Assembly (NCBI RefSeq): GCF_014621695.1
Contig: NZ_CP061281.1
Span: 7,316,001 to 7,380,000 of the forward strand
Length of the DNA: 64,000 nt
Direction of reading: 5' to 3'
Source of the DNA: Streptomyces xanthii
Lineage (GTDB): Bacteria; Actinomycetota; Actinomycetes; Streptomycetales; Streptomycetaceae
The position numbers were made by a program, and so were the translations under genes. A model generated the notes under the pieces. It was given only the letters and a program-made list of their open reading frames with translations, was not told the origin of the DNA and did not search any database. Each line of letters opens with the position of its first letter. Positions within the stretch are counted from its first letter, which is position 1. Of this stretch, positions 31,837 to 41,529 are shown in pieces.

Positions 31837-31858
31837 AGGCAAGTGTCCACTTGCCTAT
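31835..31858. promoter_or_regulatory. ArsR operator, ATAGGCAAGTG inverted repeat
   Basis: ATAGGCAAGTG-TC-CACTTGCCTAT is a perfect 11-2-11 inverted repeat. It overlaps the ATG of the ArsR gene, which suggests a leaderless or near-leaderless transcript directly repressed by its product. Confidence 0.85.
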
Positions 31859-31911
31859 CAACCGGGGAGGCTCCGCCGCCCGGGTTATGGTGCCGCCGGA
31901 AAGGGGAGCGG

Positions 31912-32931
31912 ATGCTGCGGGAACTGGGACTGAGCCGGGACGAGGAAGCGGTGTACACCGCGCTGCTGACACGGCCGGTGGCCTCGGTCGCCGAGCTCGT
32001 CAGACGAACCGTGCTGACGGAGTCCGAGGTGATCCGCGTCCTGGACGATCTGGCGCTGCGCGGACTGGTGGCGGTCGACGCGGCGGCCGCGACGGCGTGG
32101 GACGGGCCCGAGGGGGAGCGCTCGCCGGCCGGGTACCGGCTGGCTCCGCCGTCCGTGGCGCTCGCCCCCTTCCTCGTCGAGCAGCGCAACGCGCTCCAGC
32201 GCGCCGAGACCGCCTTCTCGATGGTGACCGAGCAGTACCGCAGCGCGGTCGCGCACCCGGCGGGCGGCGTCGTCGAGGTCGTCGTCGGCGTGGAGCAGGT
32301 GGCGCACCGATTCCACCAGTTGCAGCGCGGCGCCCAGCAGGAGCTGCTCACCTTCCTGGTCGGCGAGCCCAGGGCGGTGCGTCGGGCCGACGCCGACGTG
32401 TCCGAGTCGTTCGCGCTGGAGCGCGGTGTCGCCTTCCGGGCCGTGGCCGCGCAGGACTACCTCGACGGGGACGGCGTCCTGGGGGACGTGCACGCCGGCC
32501 TCGCGGCCGGTCTCGAACTGCGGCTGGCCGACACCCTGCCCCTGAAGATGCTCGTGTCCGACCGGGAACGGGCCATGGTGCCGTTGGACATGGCTGATTC
32601 CGACGGTGAGCCGAGCGCCATCGTCGTCCACCGCAGCGGCCTGCTGGGCGCGCTCGTCCACCTCTTCGAGCGGGAGTGGGAGAAGGCGCGTCCCCTGCGC
32701 GTCGCCGCCGGCGGCGTGCGGGTGGAGGACGAGTCGCCGGACGATCCGACCGAAGGCGAACTCGCCGTGCTGGCTCTGCTGTTGGCGGGCGTCTCCGACC
32801 GCCGGGCGGCCGCGCAGCTCGGTGTGTCGGTACGCACCGTGGAACGGCGCACGCGGCGCCTGATGGACCTCGCCGGAGCCGACTCGCGCCTCCAGCTGGG
32901 CTGGCACGCCGCCCGCGCCGGCTGGCTCTGA
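31912..32931 (+). CDS. TrmB-like / LuxR C-terminal two-HTH regulator
   Basis: 339 aa. The N-terminal winged helix (LGLSRDEEAVYTALLTRPVASVAELVRRTVLTESEVIRVLDDLALRGLV) is TrmB-like. A central effector-type domain follows with RALVHLFEREWE-type text (GALVHLFEREWEKARPLRV). The C-terminus ends in a LuxR/GerE-like HTH (VLALLLAGVSDRRAAAQLGVSVRTVERRTRRLM). AAGGGGAG precedes the ATG. The gene for a large secreted subtilisin begins 163 bp downstream on the same strand, so the protease is a plausible target. Confidence 0.85.
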   Translation: MLRELGLSRDEEAVYTALLTRPVASVAELVRRTVLTESEVIRVLDDLALRGLVAVDAAAATAWDGPEGERSPAGYRLAPPSVALAPFLVEQRNALQRAETAFSMVTEQYRSAVAHPAGGVVEVVVGVEQVAHRFHQLQRGAQQELLTFLVGEPRAVRRADADVSESFALERGVAFRAVAAQDYLDGDGVLGDVHAGLAAGLELRLADTLPLKMLVSDRERAMVPLDMADSDGEPSAIVVHRSGLLGALVHLFEREWEKARPLRVAAGGVRVEDESPDDPTEGELAVLALLLAGVSDRRAAAQLGVSVRTVERRTRRLMDLAGADSRLQLGWHAARAGWL

Positions 32932-33094
32932 CCCGGGCGGCGGACATGCCCGGAGCCCGGCGCTCCGGTACGGCCTCGTGTCGGGATTCCGACATGAGGC
33001 GGACCCGCCACCTCCGCCACCCCTGAACCCCCTCGGATCTCTGCCACGCTGCGACCGCACGATGGTGTGCTCACGGTTTCGAACAGGGAGATCC

Positions 33095-36000
33095 ATGCGT
33101 CCCCACAGACATACAGTTCTGGGCGCCGCGTCCGTCGTCGCCCTCGCCCTCACCGGCGTGGCGGCCTCCACCGCGGCGGCCGGCCCGCCGGGCGACACTC
33201 CGGAGACGCGCCACGTCCTCGGGGACGCGGGCACCGCGGCCAAGGGCGGGAAGCGTTCGACGGTCACGCTCGTCACCGGCGACCGGGTACTCGTCGTCAC
33301 CGACTCCGCCGGCCGCAGCAGCGCGAGCGTCCTGCCCCGCGAGGACGGCACCCGGCCCACGATCCAGACCTACCAGCGGGGCAAGGACCTCTACGTCCAC
33401 CCCGAGAGCGCCGCCGGGGCGATAGCCGACGGCACGGTCGACGAGCAGTTGTTCAACGTCACCGGACTCATCCGCCAGGGGTACGACGACGCGCACACCA
33501 AGACGCTGCCGCTGATCGCCACCTTCCGTTCCGGGGCGACGGTCGGGACGCAGGCCGCCGTCCCCGAGGGCGCCGAGCACGTCGTCGACCTGCCCGCCGT
33601 GGACGGTGTCGCGCTCGCGGCGGACAAGAAGGACGCCACCGCCTTCTGGAAGGACGTCAGCTCGCCCCGGACCCGTACCGGTGCCGCGCTCGAGAAGCTC
33701 TGGCTGGACGGCAAGGTCAAGGGCACCCTCGACCGCTCCACCGCCCAGGTGCGCGCTCCCGAGGCCTGGGCCGAGGCCTACGACGGCAAGGGCACCAAGG
33801 TCGCCGTCCTCGACACCGGCGCCGACGCGGAGCACCCGGACCTGTCCGACCGCATCGCCTCCTCCCAGAACTTCACCGACTCCTCCTCCACCGACGACAA
33901 GGTCGGCCACGGCACCCACACCGCGTCCACCGTCGGCGGGTCGGGCGCCGCGAGCGACGGAAAGAAGAAGGGTGTCGCCCCCGGCACCTCGCTGCTCATC
34001 GGCAAGGTGCTGAACGACGGCGGCTCGGGCCAGGAGTCCTGGGTCATCGCCGGCATGCAGTGGGCCGTCGACCAGAAGGCCGACGTCGTCTCCATGAGCC
34101 TCGGCAACCCCGCCGTCGGCGACTGCACCGACCCCGTCTCCGAAGCCGCGAAGTCCCTCTCGCGCAACACCCACAGCCTCTTCGTCGTGGCCGCGGGGAA
34201 CGCGGGCCCCGGCGCGGAGACCGTGTCCTCACCCGGCTGCGTCCCCGGCGTGCTGACCGTGGGCGCCGTCGACCGCGACGACTCGACCGCCCAGTTCTCC
34301 AGCCGCGGCCCCGTCGCCGTCACCCACACGCTCAAGCCCGAGATCGCCGCCCCCGGCGTCGGCATCTCCGCGGCGAGCGCGGGCGGCCGCGGCGTCTACG
34401 CGTACCGCACGATGTCCGGCACCTCCATGGCCACCCCGCACGTCGCGGGCGCGGCCGCCGTCGTCCGGCAGGCCCACCCCGACTGGACGGCGCAGCAGAT
34501 CAAGGCGGCGCTCGTCTCCTCGGCCCGGACCGGCGACACCGTCCCGGGCGCCGACGAGACGGGCAGCGGCGTGCTGGACGTCGCCGCCGCCGTCCACCAG
34601 AAGGTCGTCGCGGCCCCGGCCGTGCAGGGCGGCAGCTTCGACTGGCCGCAGAGCCCGTCGGACCGCACGACCGTGAAGGTGCCCTTCACGAACACCACCG
34701 GCAAGGCCGTCACCCTGGACCTGAAGGTCGACGGGGTGCACGGCAACGACGGCAGCGCCGTGCGTTCGGGCGTCTTCGAGATCGCCGGCGGCAAGGTCAC
34801 CGTCCCGGCCGGCGACACCGTCGACGTACCGGTCCGCGTCGACCCCACCGCCCACCTGGAGGACCACCAGTACGGCGCCGTCACCGGCCGAATTCACGCC
34901 ACGGGCGACGGCGTGCACGTCTCCGTCCCGGTCACGGCGTACATCCAGCCGAAGACCGTCACGCTCCGGGTCAAGGTCGTCGACCGCGACGGCGAACCCG
35001 CCTCGGGCGGCTCCTCCCTCGACGTCGTCAGCCTCGACACCGACAAGGGCGAGCGCCGCACGAACGGCGGCGCGCAGGACCAGACCTTCCAGGTCCGCCC
35101 CGGCGACTACGCGATCAGCACCTTCGTGCCCACCTACGCCGACGACAAGAAGACGGTGACGTCCGTCAGTTACCTCGGCCGGCCCCAGCTGCACATCGGC
35201 GGTGACACGACCGTCGTCCTCGATGCCCGCACCGCGCACCGGCTGAGCCTGCGCACCGAGCGCCCCGCGAAGATCGGCAACACGTCGCTCAGCTACGCCC
35301 GTTCGTGGGACGACACCTGGCAGGTCTCGGCGTCGCTCCTGACGGACGCCTCCGTGCAGGACTTCTTCGCGGACGTCGAGGGCCGTGCCGATGACGGCGC
35401 TTTCGAGTTCCGTCCCACCTTCCGCGCCGAGGGCTCCGAGGACGGCGAGCCGTACGTCTACAACCTGTCGTTCCCGATGTCCGGCCCGCTGCGCTCCGAC
35501 CGTGAACTGCGGCCCCGTGACGCCGAACTGGCCCGCGTCACCGAGAAGTGGCACGCGCTGGGCAAGGAAGCCGACTACCTCGACGCGCTGTGGGTGCGGC
35601 GCCCCGACAGCGCCGGCCTCATCGCGATCAGCCCCTACGGCAAGGTCCACGTGCCCGTCACCCGCACCGCGTACTACACGACGGGCGACGAGCGCTGGTT
35701 CCACGGCGCCATGACGAGCTTCCCCTTCGCCGCGTTCATGAGCGACCAGGAGCGAACCTACAGCGCCGGGCAGCGGCGCACCGAGGAATGGTACGGCGGC
35801 CCGCTGCGCCCCACCGCGCCCCGGGACGCGGACGGCAAGCTCATGCTCACCGGTGAGCGCCAGGGCGACATGATCGGCTTCCAGACGGCCCAGTGGAACG
35901 ACAGCTCGGACGACCACTGGACCTACGGTGGCTCCTTCGGCGACCTCGGCAAGCTGGAGCTCAAGCGCGACGGCGAGGTCATCGGGACGCGCATCGACCC

Positions 36001-36484
36001 GTTCGGCGCCTTCGAGGTGCCGGACGACGCCGCCGACTACGAGCTCACCCAGACGCTCGGGAAGATCCTCTCCGGCGACCGGAACTGGCTGCGCTCCACC
36101 GCCGCCACGACCACCTGGGGCTTCCGCTCCCACCGCGAGGACGACGTCTACTCGCGCGGCCTGCCCATGCTCTTCCCGGCGTACGACGTCCCGGTGGACG
36201 GCATGAACACGCTGCCCGCCGAGAGCGGTATCAAGGTCGGCCTCTCCGTCGAGGGACACGCCGGATACAGCCCGGCCGAGATCACCGAGGCCACCCTCGC
36301 GTACTCGTACGACGACGGCGCCACCTGGACCGAGGCGCCGGTCGAGCGGCACGACGGCCGCTGGACGGCCGTGCTCGACCACACCGGTGCCACGGGCAAG
36401 CAGGTCATGCTCAAGGCGCACTTCTCCGACGCCGACGGCGCGAAGGTCACCCAGACCGTCACCCGTGCCTATGACGTGAGGTGA
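33095..36484 (+). CDS. Secreted S8 (subtilisin-like) serine protease, large
   Basis: 1129 aa. A Sec signal peptide (LGAASVVALALTGVAASTAAA) leads an N-terminal prodomain. The triad is intact: Asp240 in VAVLDTGADAEHPDL, His275 in GHGTHTAS, Ser444 in MSGTSMATPHVAG. The oxyanion Asn lies in VVAAGNAGPG. About 680 residues of beta-rich C-terminal domains follow. The ATG at 33095 has GGGAG about 7 bases upstream; open reading further upstream is not supported. The protein is secreted; its substrate is unknown. Confidence 0.95.
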   Translation: MRPHRHTVLGAASVVALALTGVAASTAAAGPPGDTPETRHVLGDAGTAAKGGKRSTVTLVTGDRVLVVTDSAGRSSASVLPREDGTRPTIQTYQRGKDLYVHPESAAGAIADGTVDEQLFNVTGLIRQGYDDAHTKTLPLIATFRSGATVGTQAAVPEGAEHVVDLPAVDGVALAADKKDATAFWKDVSSPRTRTGAALEKLWLDGKVKGTLDRSTAQVRAPEAWAEAYDGKGTKVAVLDTGADAEHPDLSDRIASSQNFTDSSSTDDKVGHGTHTASTVGGSGAASDGKKKGVAPGTSLLIGKVLNDGGSGQESWVIAGMQWAVDQKADVVSMSLGNPAVGDCTDPVSEAAKSLSRNTHSLFVVAAGNAGPGAETVSSPGCVPGVLTVGAVDRDDSTAQFSSRGPVAVTHTLKPEIAAPGVGISAASAGGRGVYAYRTMSGTSMATPHVAGAAAVVRQAHPDWTAQQIKAALVSSARTGDTVPGADETGSGVLDVAAAVHQKVVAAPAVQGGSFDWPQSPSDRTTVKVPFTNTTGKAVTLDLKVDGVHGNDGSAVRSGVFEIAGGKVTVPAGDTVDVPVRVDPTAHLEDHQYGAVTGRIHATGDGVHVSVPVTAYIQPKTVTLRVKVVDRDGEPASGGSSLDVVSLDTDKGERRTNGGAQDQTFQVRPGDYAISTFVPTYADDKKTVTSVSYLGRPQLHIGGDTTVVLDARTAHRLSLRTERPAKIGNTSLSYARSWDDTWQVSASLLTDASVQDFFADVEGRADDGAFEFRPTFRAEGSEDGEPYVYNLSFPMSGPLRSDRELRPRDAELARVTEKWHALGKEADYLDALWVRRPDSAGLIAISPYGKVHVPVTRTAYYTTGDERWFHGAMTSFPFAAFMSDQERTYSAGQRRTEEWYGGPLRPTAPRDADGKLMLTGERQGDMIGFQTAQWNDSSDDHWTYGGSFGDLGKLELKRDGEVIGTRIDPFGAFEVPDDAADYELTQTLGKILSGDRNWLRSTAATTTWGFRSHREDDVYSRGLPMLFPAYDVPVDGMNTLPAESGIKVGLSVEGHAGYSPAEITEATLAYSYDDGATWTEAPVERHDGRWTAVLDHTGATGKQVMLKAHFSDADGAKVTQTVTRAYDVR

Positions 36485-36528
36485 CGGACCGCCAGAAACC
36501 CACGGCACCCGCCCTCTAGGCTGGGGCG

Positions 36529-37722
36529 ATGCCCGGACTTCCCGAAGCACACACGGCTCTGACGGCCTCGGCGACCGCATGCGAGATCGCCGAGGCCGTC
36601 AGGCGTCGTGACGTGTCGGCCCGGTCCGTCGCCGAGTCGGCCCTGCAACGCATCGCCCTGCGCGACGGACTGCGGGCTTTCACCGGCCTGCTGCCGGCCG
36701 CCGCGCGGGAGCGGGCCGCCGAGGTGGATCGGCGCATCGCCGCGGGCGAGCGGCTGCCGCTGGCCGGGGTGCCGCTCGCCGTCAAGGGCACCGAGGGCCT
36801 GGCCTCGGACCAGACCCGGCTGCTCGTGGCGGCGGGCTGCGTCCCCGTTGGCACGACCTCCACGCCGGGGCCGGGGACCGCATGGCAGACCTGGGGGGAC
36901 ACCCCGCGCGGCCCCACGCTCAACCCCTTCGACCCGGACCGCAGCCCGGGCGGATCCTCGGCCGGCTCGGCCGCGGCGGTGGCGGCGGGCCTCGTGCCGG
37001 TCGCCACCGGCAGCGACGGCGCCGGGTCCGTGCGGATCCCCGCCGCCTGGTGCGGAGTCATCGGCCTCAAGCCCACCAACGGCCGGGTGCCCGCCCGGGA
37101 CCGCGCCGGACTCAACATCGCGGGCCCGCTCGCCCGCACGGCCGCCGACGCCGCCGCGTACCTCGACGCCCTCGCCGGCACCACGACCCTTCCGGGCCTG
37201 GCCCCGCCCCACCGTCCCCTGCGCACGATCTGGTCCCCGAACCTGGGCTTCGCCGCCACGGACGAGGCGATCGCCGCTACGGCCCGGACCCTGCTGCACG
37301 CGCTGACCGCGTCCGGGGCGCTGGAATCCGTCGACGCCCCGGTCCGGCTCACCGACCCCGCCGACTGCTGGCGCGGCCTGCGCGGCCGGGACCCGGAGCG
37401 CGTCACCCGCGCCCGCCGGGAGGCGGCCGGACTCACCGATCAGGTCGACGCCCTCTTCACGCACACCCCGGCCGACCTGATCGCCACCCCCGTCACCCCG
37501 AACCCGCCGCACGGCCACGAGGGCCCCGGGCCCACCCTGAGCGTGGCCCTGACCTGGACGTTCAACATCACCGGCCATCCGGCGATCAGCCTCCCGGCGG
37601 GCCGCACCCCGCAGGGAGCACCCGTCGGCCTGCAACTCGCCGCCCGGCGCGGCCGGGAGGAGGACCTCCTGGCCGTGGCCCGGGCCCGCGAACTCCTGCG
37701 CAGCCCGGGCGATCCGGACTAG
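36529..37722 (+). CDS. Amidase-signature family amidase
   Basis: 397 aa, shorter than the usual 450-500. The catalytic Ser-cisSer-Lys triad can be read as Lys in LAVKGTEG, the cis-Ser in [18 protein letters not shown] and the nucleophile Ser in [32 protein letters not shown] is the C-terminal amidase block. It hydrolyses amide bonds of an unknown cytoplasmic substrate. The central helical segment before residue 300 is compact. It starts 44 bp after the S8 protease. Confidence 0.88.
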   Translation: MPGLPEAHTALTASATACEIAEAVRRRDVSARSVAESALQRIALRDGLRAFTGLLPAAARERAAEVDRRIAAGERLPLAGVPLAVKGTEGLASDQTRLLVAAGCVPVGTTSTPGPGTAWQTWGDTPRGPTLNPFDPDRSPGGSSAGSAAAVAAGLVPVATGSDGAGSVRIPAAWCGVIGLKPTNGRVPARDRAGLNIAGPLARTAADAAAYLDALAGTTTLPGLAPPHRPLRTIWSPNLGFAATDEAIAATARTLLHALTASGALESVDAPVRLTDPADCWRGLRGRDPERVTRARREAAGLTDQVDALFTHTPADLIATPVTPNPPHGHEGPGPTLSVALTWTFNITGHPAISLPAGRTPQGAPVGLQLAARRGREEDLLAVARARELLRSPGDPD

Positions 37723-37727
37723 TGGCG

Positions 37728-38120
37728 CTACGGGGCCAGGGTGCGCAGCACGCAGAACTCGTTGCCCTCGGGGTCCGTCATGACCACCCAGCTGCGGTCC
37801 GGGCCCTGTCCGACGTCCGCCTTGGCGGCGCCGAGCGCGAGCAGCCGGGCCACCTCGTCCTCGGTGCTGCCGTCGATCGGGCTGACGTCGAGATGCAGCC
37901 GGTTCTTCTTCGACTCCTTGCCCTCGGGCACCCGGATGAACACCAGGGTCGGCGGCATCTGGCGCGCCCGGACCTCCTCCACGGTCGGCGCCCAGGAACC
38001 GATCTCGACGAGGTCCTCGCGCTGTTCGAGCACCTTGAAGTCCAGGACCGCGCACCAGAAGACCGCGAGCGCCTCCGGGTCGTGACAGTCGACGACCAAC
38101 TCGGTGAACCTGCTTGTCAT
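37728..38120 (-). CDS. VOC-family (glyoxalase-like) protein
   Basis: 130 aa, beginning RFTELVVDCHDPEALAVFWCAVLDF and ending GPDRSWVVMTDPEGNEFCVLRTL, the typical VOC fold with paired strands and the D-P-E-G-N-E-F-C-V motif. KKNRLHLDVSP is the second half. Ligand unknown; such proteins bind metals, glyoxal-derived thiol adducts or antibiotics. It is convergent with the amidase (5-bp gap). Confidence 0.88.
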   Translation of the reverse strand: MTSRFTELVVDCHDPEALAVFWCAVLDFKVLEQREDLVEIGSWAPTVEEVRARQMPPTLVFIRVPEGKESKKNRLHLDVSPIDGSTEDEVARLLALGAAKADVGQGPDRSWVVMTDPEGNEFCVLRTLAP

Positions 38121-38228
38121 GACGCTCCCCGGTAGACGGACAGACTCAGAGTATGGACCACGCCGTCGAGTCCCGGAGGGGCGACCGTGGTCCTGCTCCC
38201 CGATCCAGCCTGATCGGAAAGAAGGGCC

Positions 38229-38687
38229 CTAGCCGTCAGCGGCCGCCGTCTTCCGCACGCCCTCCAAAAAGCCCCGGATCGCGTCCAGTTGGTGTTCGTC
38301 GTACGTCGTGAGCAACTCCGTCGTCCGCTGGATCAGGGGGCCGAAGTGGGCCTGGCCGAGCGCGACCGCCCGCTCGTCGACGACGACCGTCACCTTGCGG
38401 CGGTCCCGCTCCCCGCGCTCGCGGCGCACGTGCCCCGCCCGCTCCAGCCGGTCGACCAGCGCCGTCGTCCCGGCCGAGTTGAGGCCGAGCGCCGCGCCCA
38501 GGGAACCGGCCGTGGTCTCCTCGCCCGCGCGCGCCGCGTCCATCAGGGCGATCAGGGCCCGCACATCGGTGGGGTGCATGCCGTTCTCCCGGGCGAACCG
38601 GGCGCTGTGCAGCCCCAGTTCGACGACCACCGCGCGCAGCAGGTGCACGATCTCCCGCTCGGACCCCGCGGGCCTCGACTCGGACAC
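38229..38687 (-). CDS. MarR-family transcriptional regulator
   Basis: 152 aa from the GTG at 38685-38687, with GGAGGTGG seven bases upstream; a GTG three codons earlier overlaps that site. The winged helix reads MHPTDVRALIALMDAARAGEETTAGSLGAALGLNSAGTTALVDRLERAGHVRRERGERDRRKVTVVV. It is divergent from an alpha/beta hydrolase across a spacer full of repeats, so it probably represses both. Confidence 0.9.
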   Translation of the reverse strand: MSESRPAGSEREIVHLLRAVVVELGLHSARFARENGMHPTDVRALIALMDAARAGEETTAGSLGAALGLNSAGTTALVDRLERAGHVRRERGERDRRKVTVVVDERAVALGQAHFGPLIQRTTELLTTYDEHQLDAIRGFLEGVRKTAAADG

Positions 38688-38704
38688 GGGCGCCACCTCC
38701 GACT

Positions 38705-38753
38705 ATCATCTCGCTCAGCAATCATCTCGCTCGACGAGATATTAGTCGAGCGA
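38705..38753. promoter_or_regulatory. MarR operator region with direct and inverted repeats
   Basis: ATCATCTCGCTC occurs twice (38705-38716 and 38721-38732). The second copy overlaps TCGCTCGAC-N9-GTCGAGCGA, a perfect 9-bp inverted repeat (38727-38753). The element lies 17-66 bp before the MarR GTG and opposite the hydrolase start, the expected place for autoregulation. Confidence 0.75.
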
Positions 38754-38807
38754 GGCAGTGGCCCGAGAAGGCATCGGCTCGACCGCAGATCAGGGGGTTG
38801 TACCGCC

Positions 38808-39704
38808 ATGAGTCCACGCGCCGCCGTCCACGACCCGCCCCACCCGCACGCCTACGACCCGGACGTCTTCAGCACCGCGTACGAACGGGTCCTCAGCAAG
38901 TGGCCCGCACCGCACAGCTCCGTCACCGTCCCCACCCCGTTCGGCGCCACCCACGTGAACGTGTGCGGCCCCGCCGACGGTCCGCCCGTCCTCCTGCTCC
39001 CGGGCGGCGGAGGCGCGACATCCGCCCCCTGGTACGCGCAAGCCGCCGCACTGTCCCGTACGCACCGGGTGCACGCCGTCGACCTGCTCGGCGCCCCGGG
39101 CCGCAGCGTGCCCGATCCCGGCCGCGGCCCCCGCACGCTCGACGACCTCATGGACTGGCTGGGATCGGTCCTCGACGGACTGGGGCTCGGGGGCGCGGAA
39201 GTGGACGTGGTCGGCCATTCCTACGGTGCCTGGATCGCCCTGCACCACGCCCTGCGTACCCCCGCCCGTACCCGGCGCCTCGTCCTGCTCGACCCGACGC
39301 AGTGCTTCGCCGGCTTCCGGCCCGCCTACCTCCTGCGCGCCCTGCCGATGCTTCTGCGGCCGACGCCCCGCCGCGTCCGTGCGTTCCTGGAGTGGGAGAG
39401 CGGTGGCGCCGACACCCTGGACCCCCACTGCCTGGCGCTCCAGGAGGCAGCCGCCCGTTTCCCCGCCCTGCGTCCCGCGACCGGCCCGCGCCCCGCCCCC
39501 GACGCCCTGCGCGCCTTCACGTCCCCGGCCCTGATCCTGTTCGCCGGAGCCGCCAAGGCGCACGATGCCCGTGAACTGGCGGCGACAGCGCGGGAGTCGA
39601 TGCCCGAGGCGACCGTGACGGTACTCCCGGGGATCGCCCACCACGCCCTGCCGCCCGCGCTGCCGGAGGCGACGAACCACCTGATCGCCCGGTTTCTCGA
39701 CTGA
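38808..39704 (+). CDS. Alpha/beta-fold hydrolase
   Basis: 298 aa. The oxyanion stretch VLLLPGGGGATSAPW, the nucleophile elbow VVGHSYGAWIALHHAL (G-H-S-Y-G) and LFAGAAKAHDARE with the final IAHHALP supply the catalytic Ser, Asp and His. No signal peptide. The ATG has only a weak GGGGG-type Shine-Dalgarno. Control by the divergent MarR protein is inferred. Confidence 0.88.
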   Translation: MSPRAAVHDPPHPHAYDPDVFSTAYERVLSKWPAPHSSVTVPTPFGATHVNVCGPADGPPVLLLPGGGGATSAPWYAQAAALSRTHRVHAVDLLGAPGRSVPDPGRGPRTLDDLMDWLGSVLDGLGLGGAEVDVVGHSYGAWIALHHALRTPARTRRLVLLDPTQCFAGFRPAYLLRALPMLLRPTPRRVRAFLEWESGGADTLDPHCLALQEAAARFPALRPATGPRPAPDALRAFTSPALILFAGAAKAHDARELAATARESMPEATVTVLPGIAHHALPPALPEATNHLIARFLD

Positions 39705-39838
39705 CCTGATCCGCCGCGCGGTGAAAAGGTGGGCCTTCAGGCGATGAGTTTTCCGGCGGGCCCGGGTCGTAGGAGTGACACAGCGAGACAGCGGGGCCGC
39801 CGGGCACCGCGAGGCCAGAGAAGATCGAGGACACACAG

Positions 39839-40411
39839 ATGCGCACGCTCATCAGCACCGCTTTCGTCTCCCTGGACGGCGTCGTGGAGGCGCCCGGCGG
39901 CGAGGCGGGCTACCGCAACGCCGGATGGACCTTCAAGGACATCGAGTTCGTCCCGGAGGCCTACGAGATCAAGGGGCGGGAGCAGAAGGAGGCCTCGGCC
40001 ATGCTGTTCGGCCGGACCAGCTACGAGGCGTTCAGCCCGGTGTGGCCGGCCATGGAGGAGTTCGCCGACTACAAGCCGTTGCCGAAGTACGTCGTCTCCA
40101 CCACGCTCACCGACGCCGCCCTCGTGTCCGACTGGGGCGACACGACCATCCTGCGCTCCCTCGACGAGGTCGCCGCCCTGAAGGAGACCGACGGCGGGCC
40201 GATCATCATGCACGGCAGCGCCACCCTGAACCGCGCGCTGTCCGACGCCGGGCTGATCGACCGCTACCACCTGCTCGTGTTCCCGGTGCTGCTCGGCGCC
40301 GGCAAGCGCCTCTTCAGCGACACCGACAAGGACGCCCAGAAGCTGAAGCTCGTCGAGCACGAGGCGTACTCCAACGGGATCCAGATGAACGTTTTCGACG
40401 TGGTGCGCTGA
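39839..40411 (+). CDS. Dihydrofolate-reductase-like (RibD C-terminal) domain protein
   Basis: 190 aa, starting MRTLISTAFVSLDGVVEAPGG, the conserved first strand of the RibD-C/YyaP family, with AMLFGRTSYEAFSPVWP and LLVFPVLLGAGKRLF. These proteins resemble DHFR but most lack proven folate activity. A GATCGAGG spacer precedes the ATG. It is independent of its neighbours. Confidence 0.88.
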   Translation: MRTLISTAFVSLDGVVEAPGGEAGYRNAGWTFKDIEFVPEAYEIKGREQKEASAMLFGRTSYEAFSPVWPAMEEFADYKPLPKYVVSTTLTDAALVSDWGDTTILRSLDEVAALKETDGGPIIMHGSATLNRALSDAGLIDRYHLLVFPVLLGAGKRLFSDTDKDAQKLKLVEHEAYSNGIQMNVFDVVR

Positions 40412-40450
40412 CCCCCGCGCCCCGCTCGGCCCCGGCCCGCCCCGGCCCGC

Positions 40451-41083
40451 TCAGGAGAAGTCCAGGCTGCCCGTCCGCTCGCGCTTCAGCTCGTAGAAGT
40501 GCGGCTGCCGGGCCAGGACGCGTACCGCGTCGAAGACCTCGGCGGCCTCCGCGCCGCGCGGGATCGCGCCGAGCACGGGCCCGAAGAACGGGGTGCCGTC
40601 CAGGTGCAGCGTCGGCGTGCCGACGTAGGCGCCCGTCGCGGGGTCGGTCCCGGCGTCGTGGCTGCGCCGCAGCGCCGCGTCGTACGTGTCCGAGTGCGCG
40701 GCCGAGGCCAGCTCGGCGGGCAGCCCCAGCTCGGCCAGGACCTCCACCGTCACCTGGTCGAAGTCCTCGGCGCGGTCCTGGTGGATGCGGGTGCCGTACG
40801 CCGTGTACAGGTCGCGCAGGATCTTGTCGTCGTGGAGCTCGGCCGCCGCGACGGCGACCCGCACCGGGCCGAGCGAGCGGTTCACCAGGTCCCGGTACCA
40901 GTCGGGCAGTTCGTTGCCCTCGTTGTGCAGGTACAGGCTCATCACGTGGAAGCGGACGTCGAGGTCGCGCAGCGGCTCCACCTCGAGGATCCAGCGCGAG
41001 GTGATCCAGGCGAACGGGCAGGCGGGGTCGAACCAGAAGTCCACTCGGGTGCGGTCGGCGTGCGGGGCGTGGTCTGTCGTCAT
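40451..41083 (-). CDS. DsbA-family, mycothiol-dependent nitroreductase Rv2466c-like protein
   Basis: 210 aa. [21 protein letters not shown] places a single Cys (C-P-F-A instead of C-P-x-C) at the thioredoxin-fold active site, with [20 protein letters not shown] (the cis-Pro region). In this actinobacterial family the cysteine reacts with mycothiol. The missing second Cys means a monothiol mechanism is likely here. Cytosolic. An 11-bp inverted repeat lies 17-46 bp before the ATG. Confidence 0.85.
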   Translation of the reverse strand: MTTDHAPHADRTRVDFWFDPACPFAWITSRWILEVEPLRDLDVRFHVMSLYLHNEGNELPDWYRDLVNRSLGPVRVAVAAAELHDDKILRDLYTAYGTRIHQDRAEDFDQVTVEVLAELGLPAELASAAHSDTYDAALRRSHDAGTDPATGAYVGTPTLHLDGTPFFGPVLGAIPRGAEAAEVFDAVRVLARQPHFYELKRERTGSLDFS

Positions 41084-41099
41084 GCCCTCAGTCTGCCGG

Positions 41100-41129
41100 T
41101 GATGTGGCCCTGAACCATGGGCCACATCA
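41100..41129. promoter_or_regulatory. Inverted repeat TGATGTGGCCC upstream of the DsbA-like gene
   Basis: TGATGTGGCCC-N8-GGGCCACATCA is a perfect 11-bp inverted repeat. It could be a transcription-factor site or a hairpin in the 5' leader. No thiol-stress sigma motif of the GGGAAT-N18-GTT type is aligned with it. Confidence 0.55.
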
Positions 41130-41169
41130 GGGCGGGTGCACTGGGCCATTCCGTGGCGTGCCCGGCCGG

Positions 41170-41529
41170 TCAGCCGCCGTACGACAGGGCGAGCGCGGCC
41201 AGAGAGAGGGCCAGCATGCCCAGGCAGTTGACCCAGAACTCCGAGCGCAGGAACCGGGCACGGACGTGCGCGTAGGACGCCGCCAGGAAGTAGCAGACGA
41301 CGCCCGCGTTCGCCGCCGCGCCGACCCCGTCGGAGGAGAGGCCGACGATCAGGCCCGTGGCGGCGAGCAGCTTGATCGCGACGAGGGACCACCACCAGTC
41401 CTCCGGGAACCCCACCCCGCTCAGGCAGGCGCGGATGAACGCGGGCGGACGCACGGACATCAGGGCGTCCGCGGCGAGCACGCCCGCGAGCACCGCCTGC
41501 GGCCACCACGGGTCCGGGCTCAGGTTCAT
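41170..41529 (-). CDS. DoxX-like small integral membrane protein
   Basis: 119 aa with four hydrophobic stretches ([61 protein letters not shown]). The helix pattern and [17 protein letters not shown] resemble DoxX/DUF4870-like proteins. Its ATG overlaps the TetR stop by four bases, so both are made from one mRNA. Function unknown; a redox-linked membrane role is common for DoxX. Confidence 0.75.
   Translation of the reverse strand: MNLSPDPWWPQAVLAGVLAADALMSVRPPAFIRACLSGVGFPEDWWWSLVAIKLLAATGLIVGLSSDGVGAAANAGVVCYFLAASYAHVRARFLRSEFWVNCLGMLALSLAALALSYGG

Noticed and set aside
34229..36580. 783-residue open frame antisense to the S8 protease
   Set aside because: Composition is Val/Gly/Arg-rich without domains, and the plus-strand protease has intact catalytic motifs.
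41084..41200. Thiol-stress (SigR-type) promoter before the Rv2466c-like gene
   Set aside because: GGAAT is present on the correct strand but no GTT follows at 18-19 bases.
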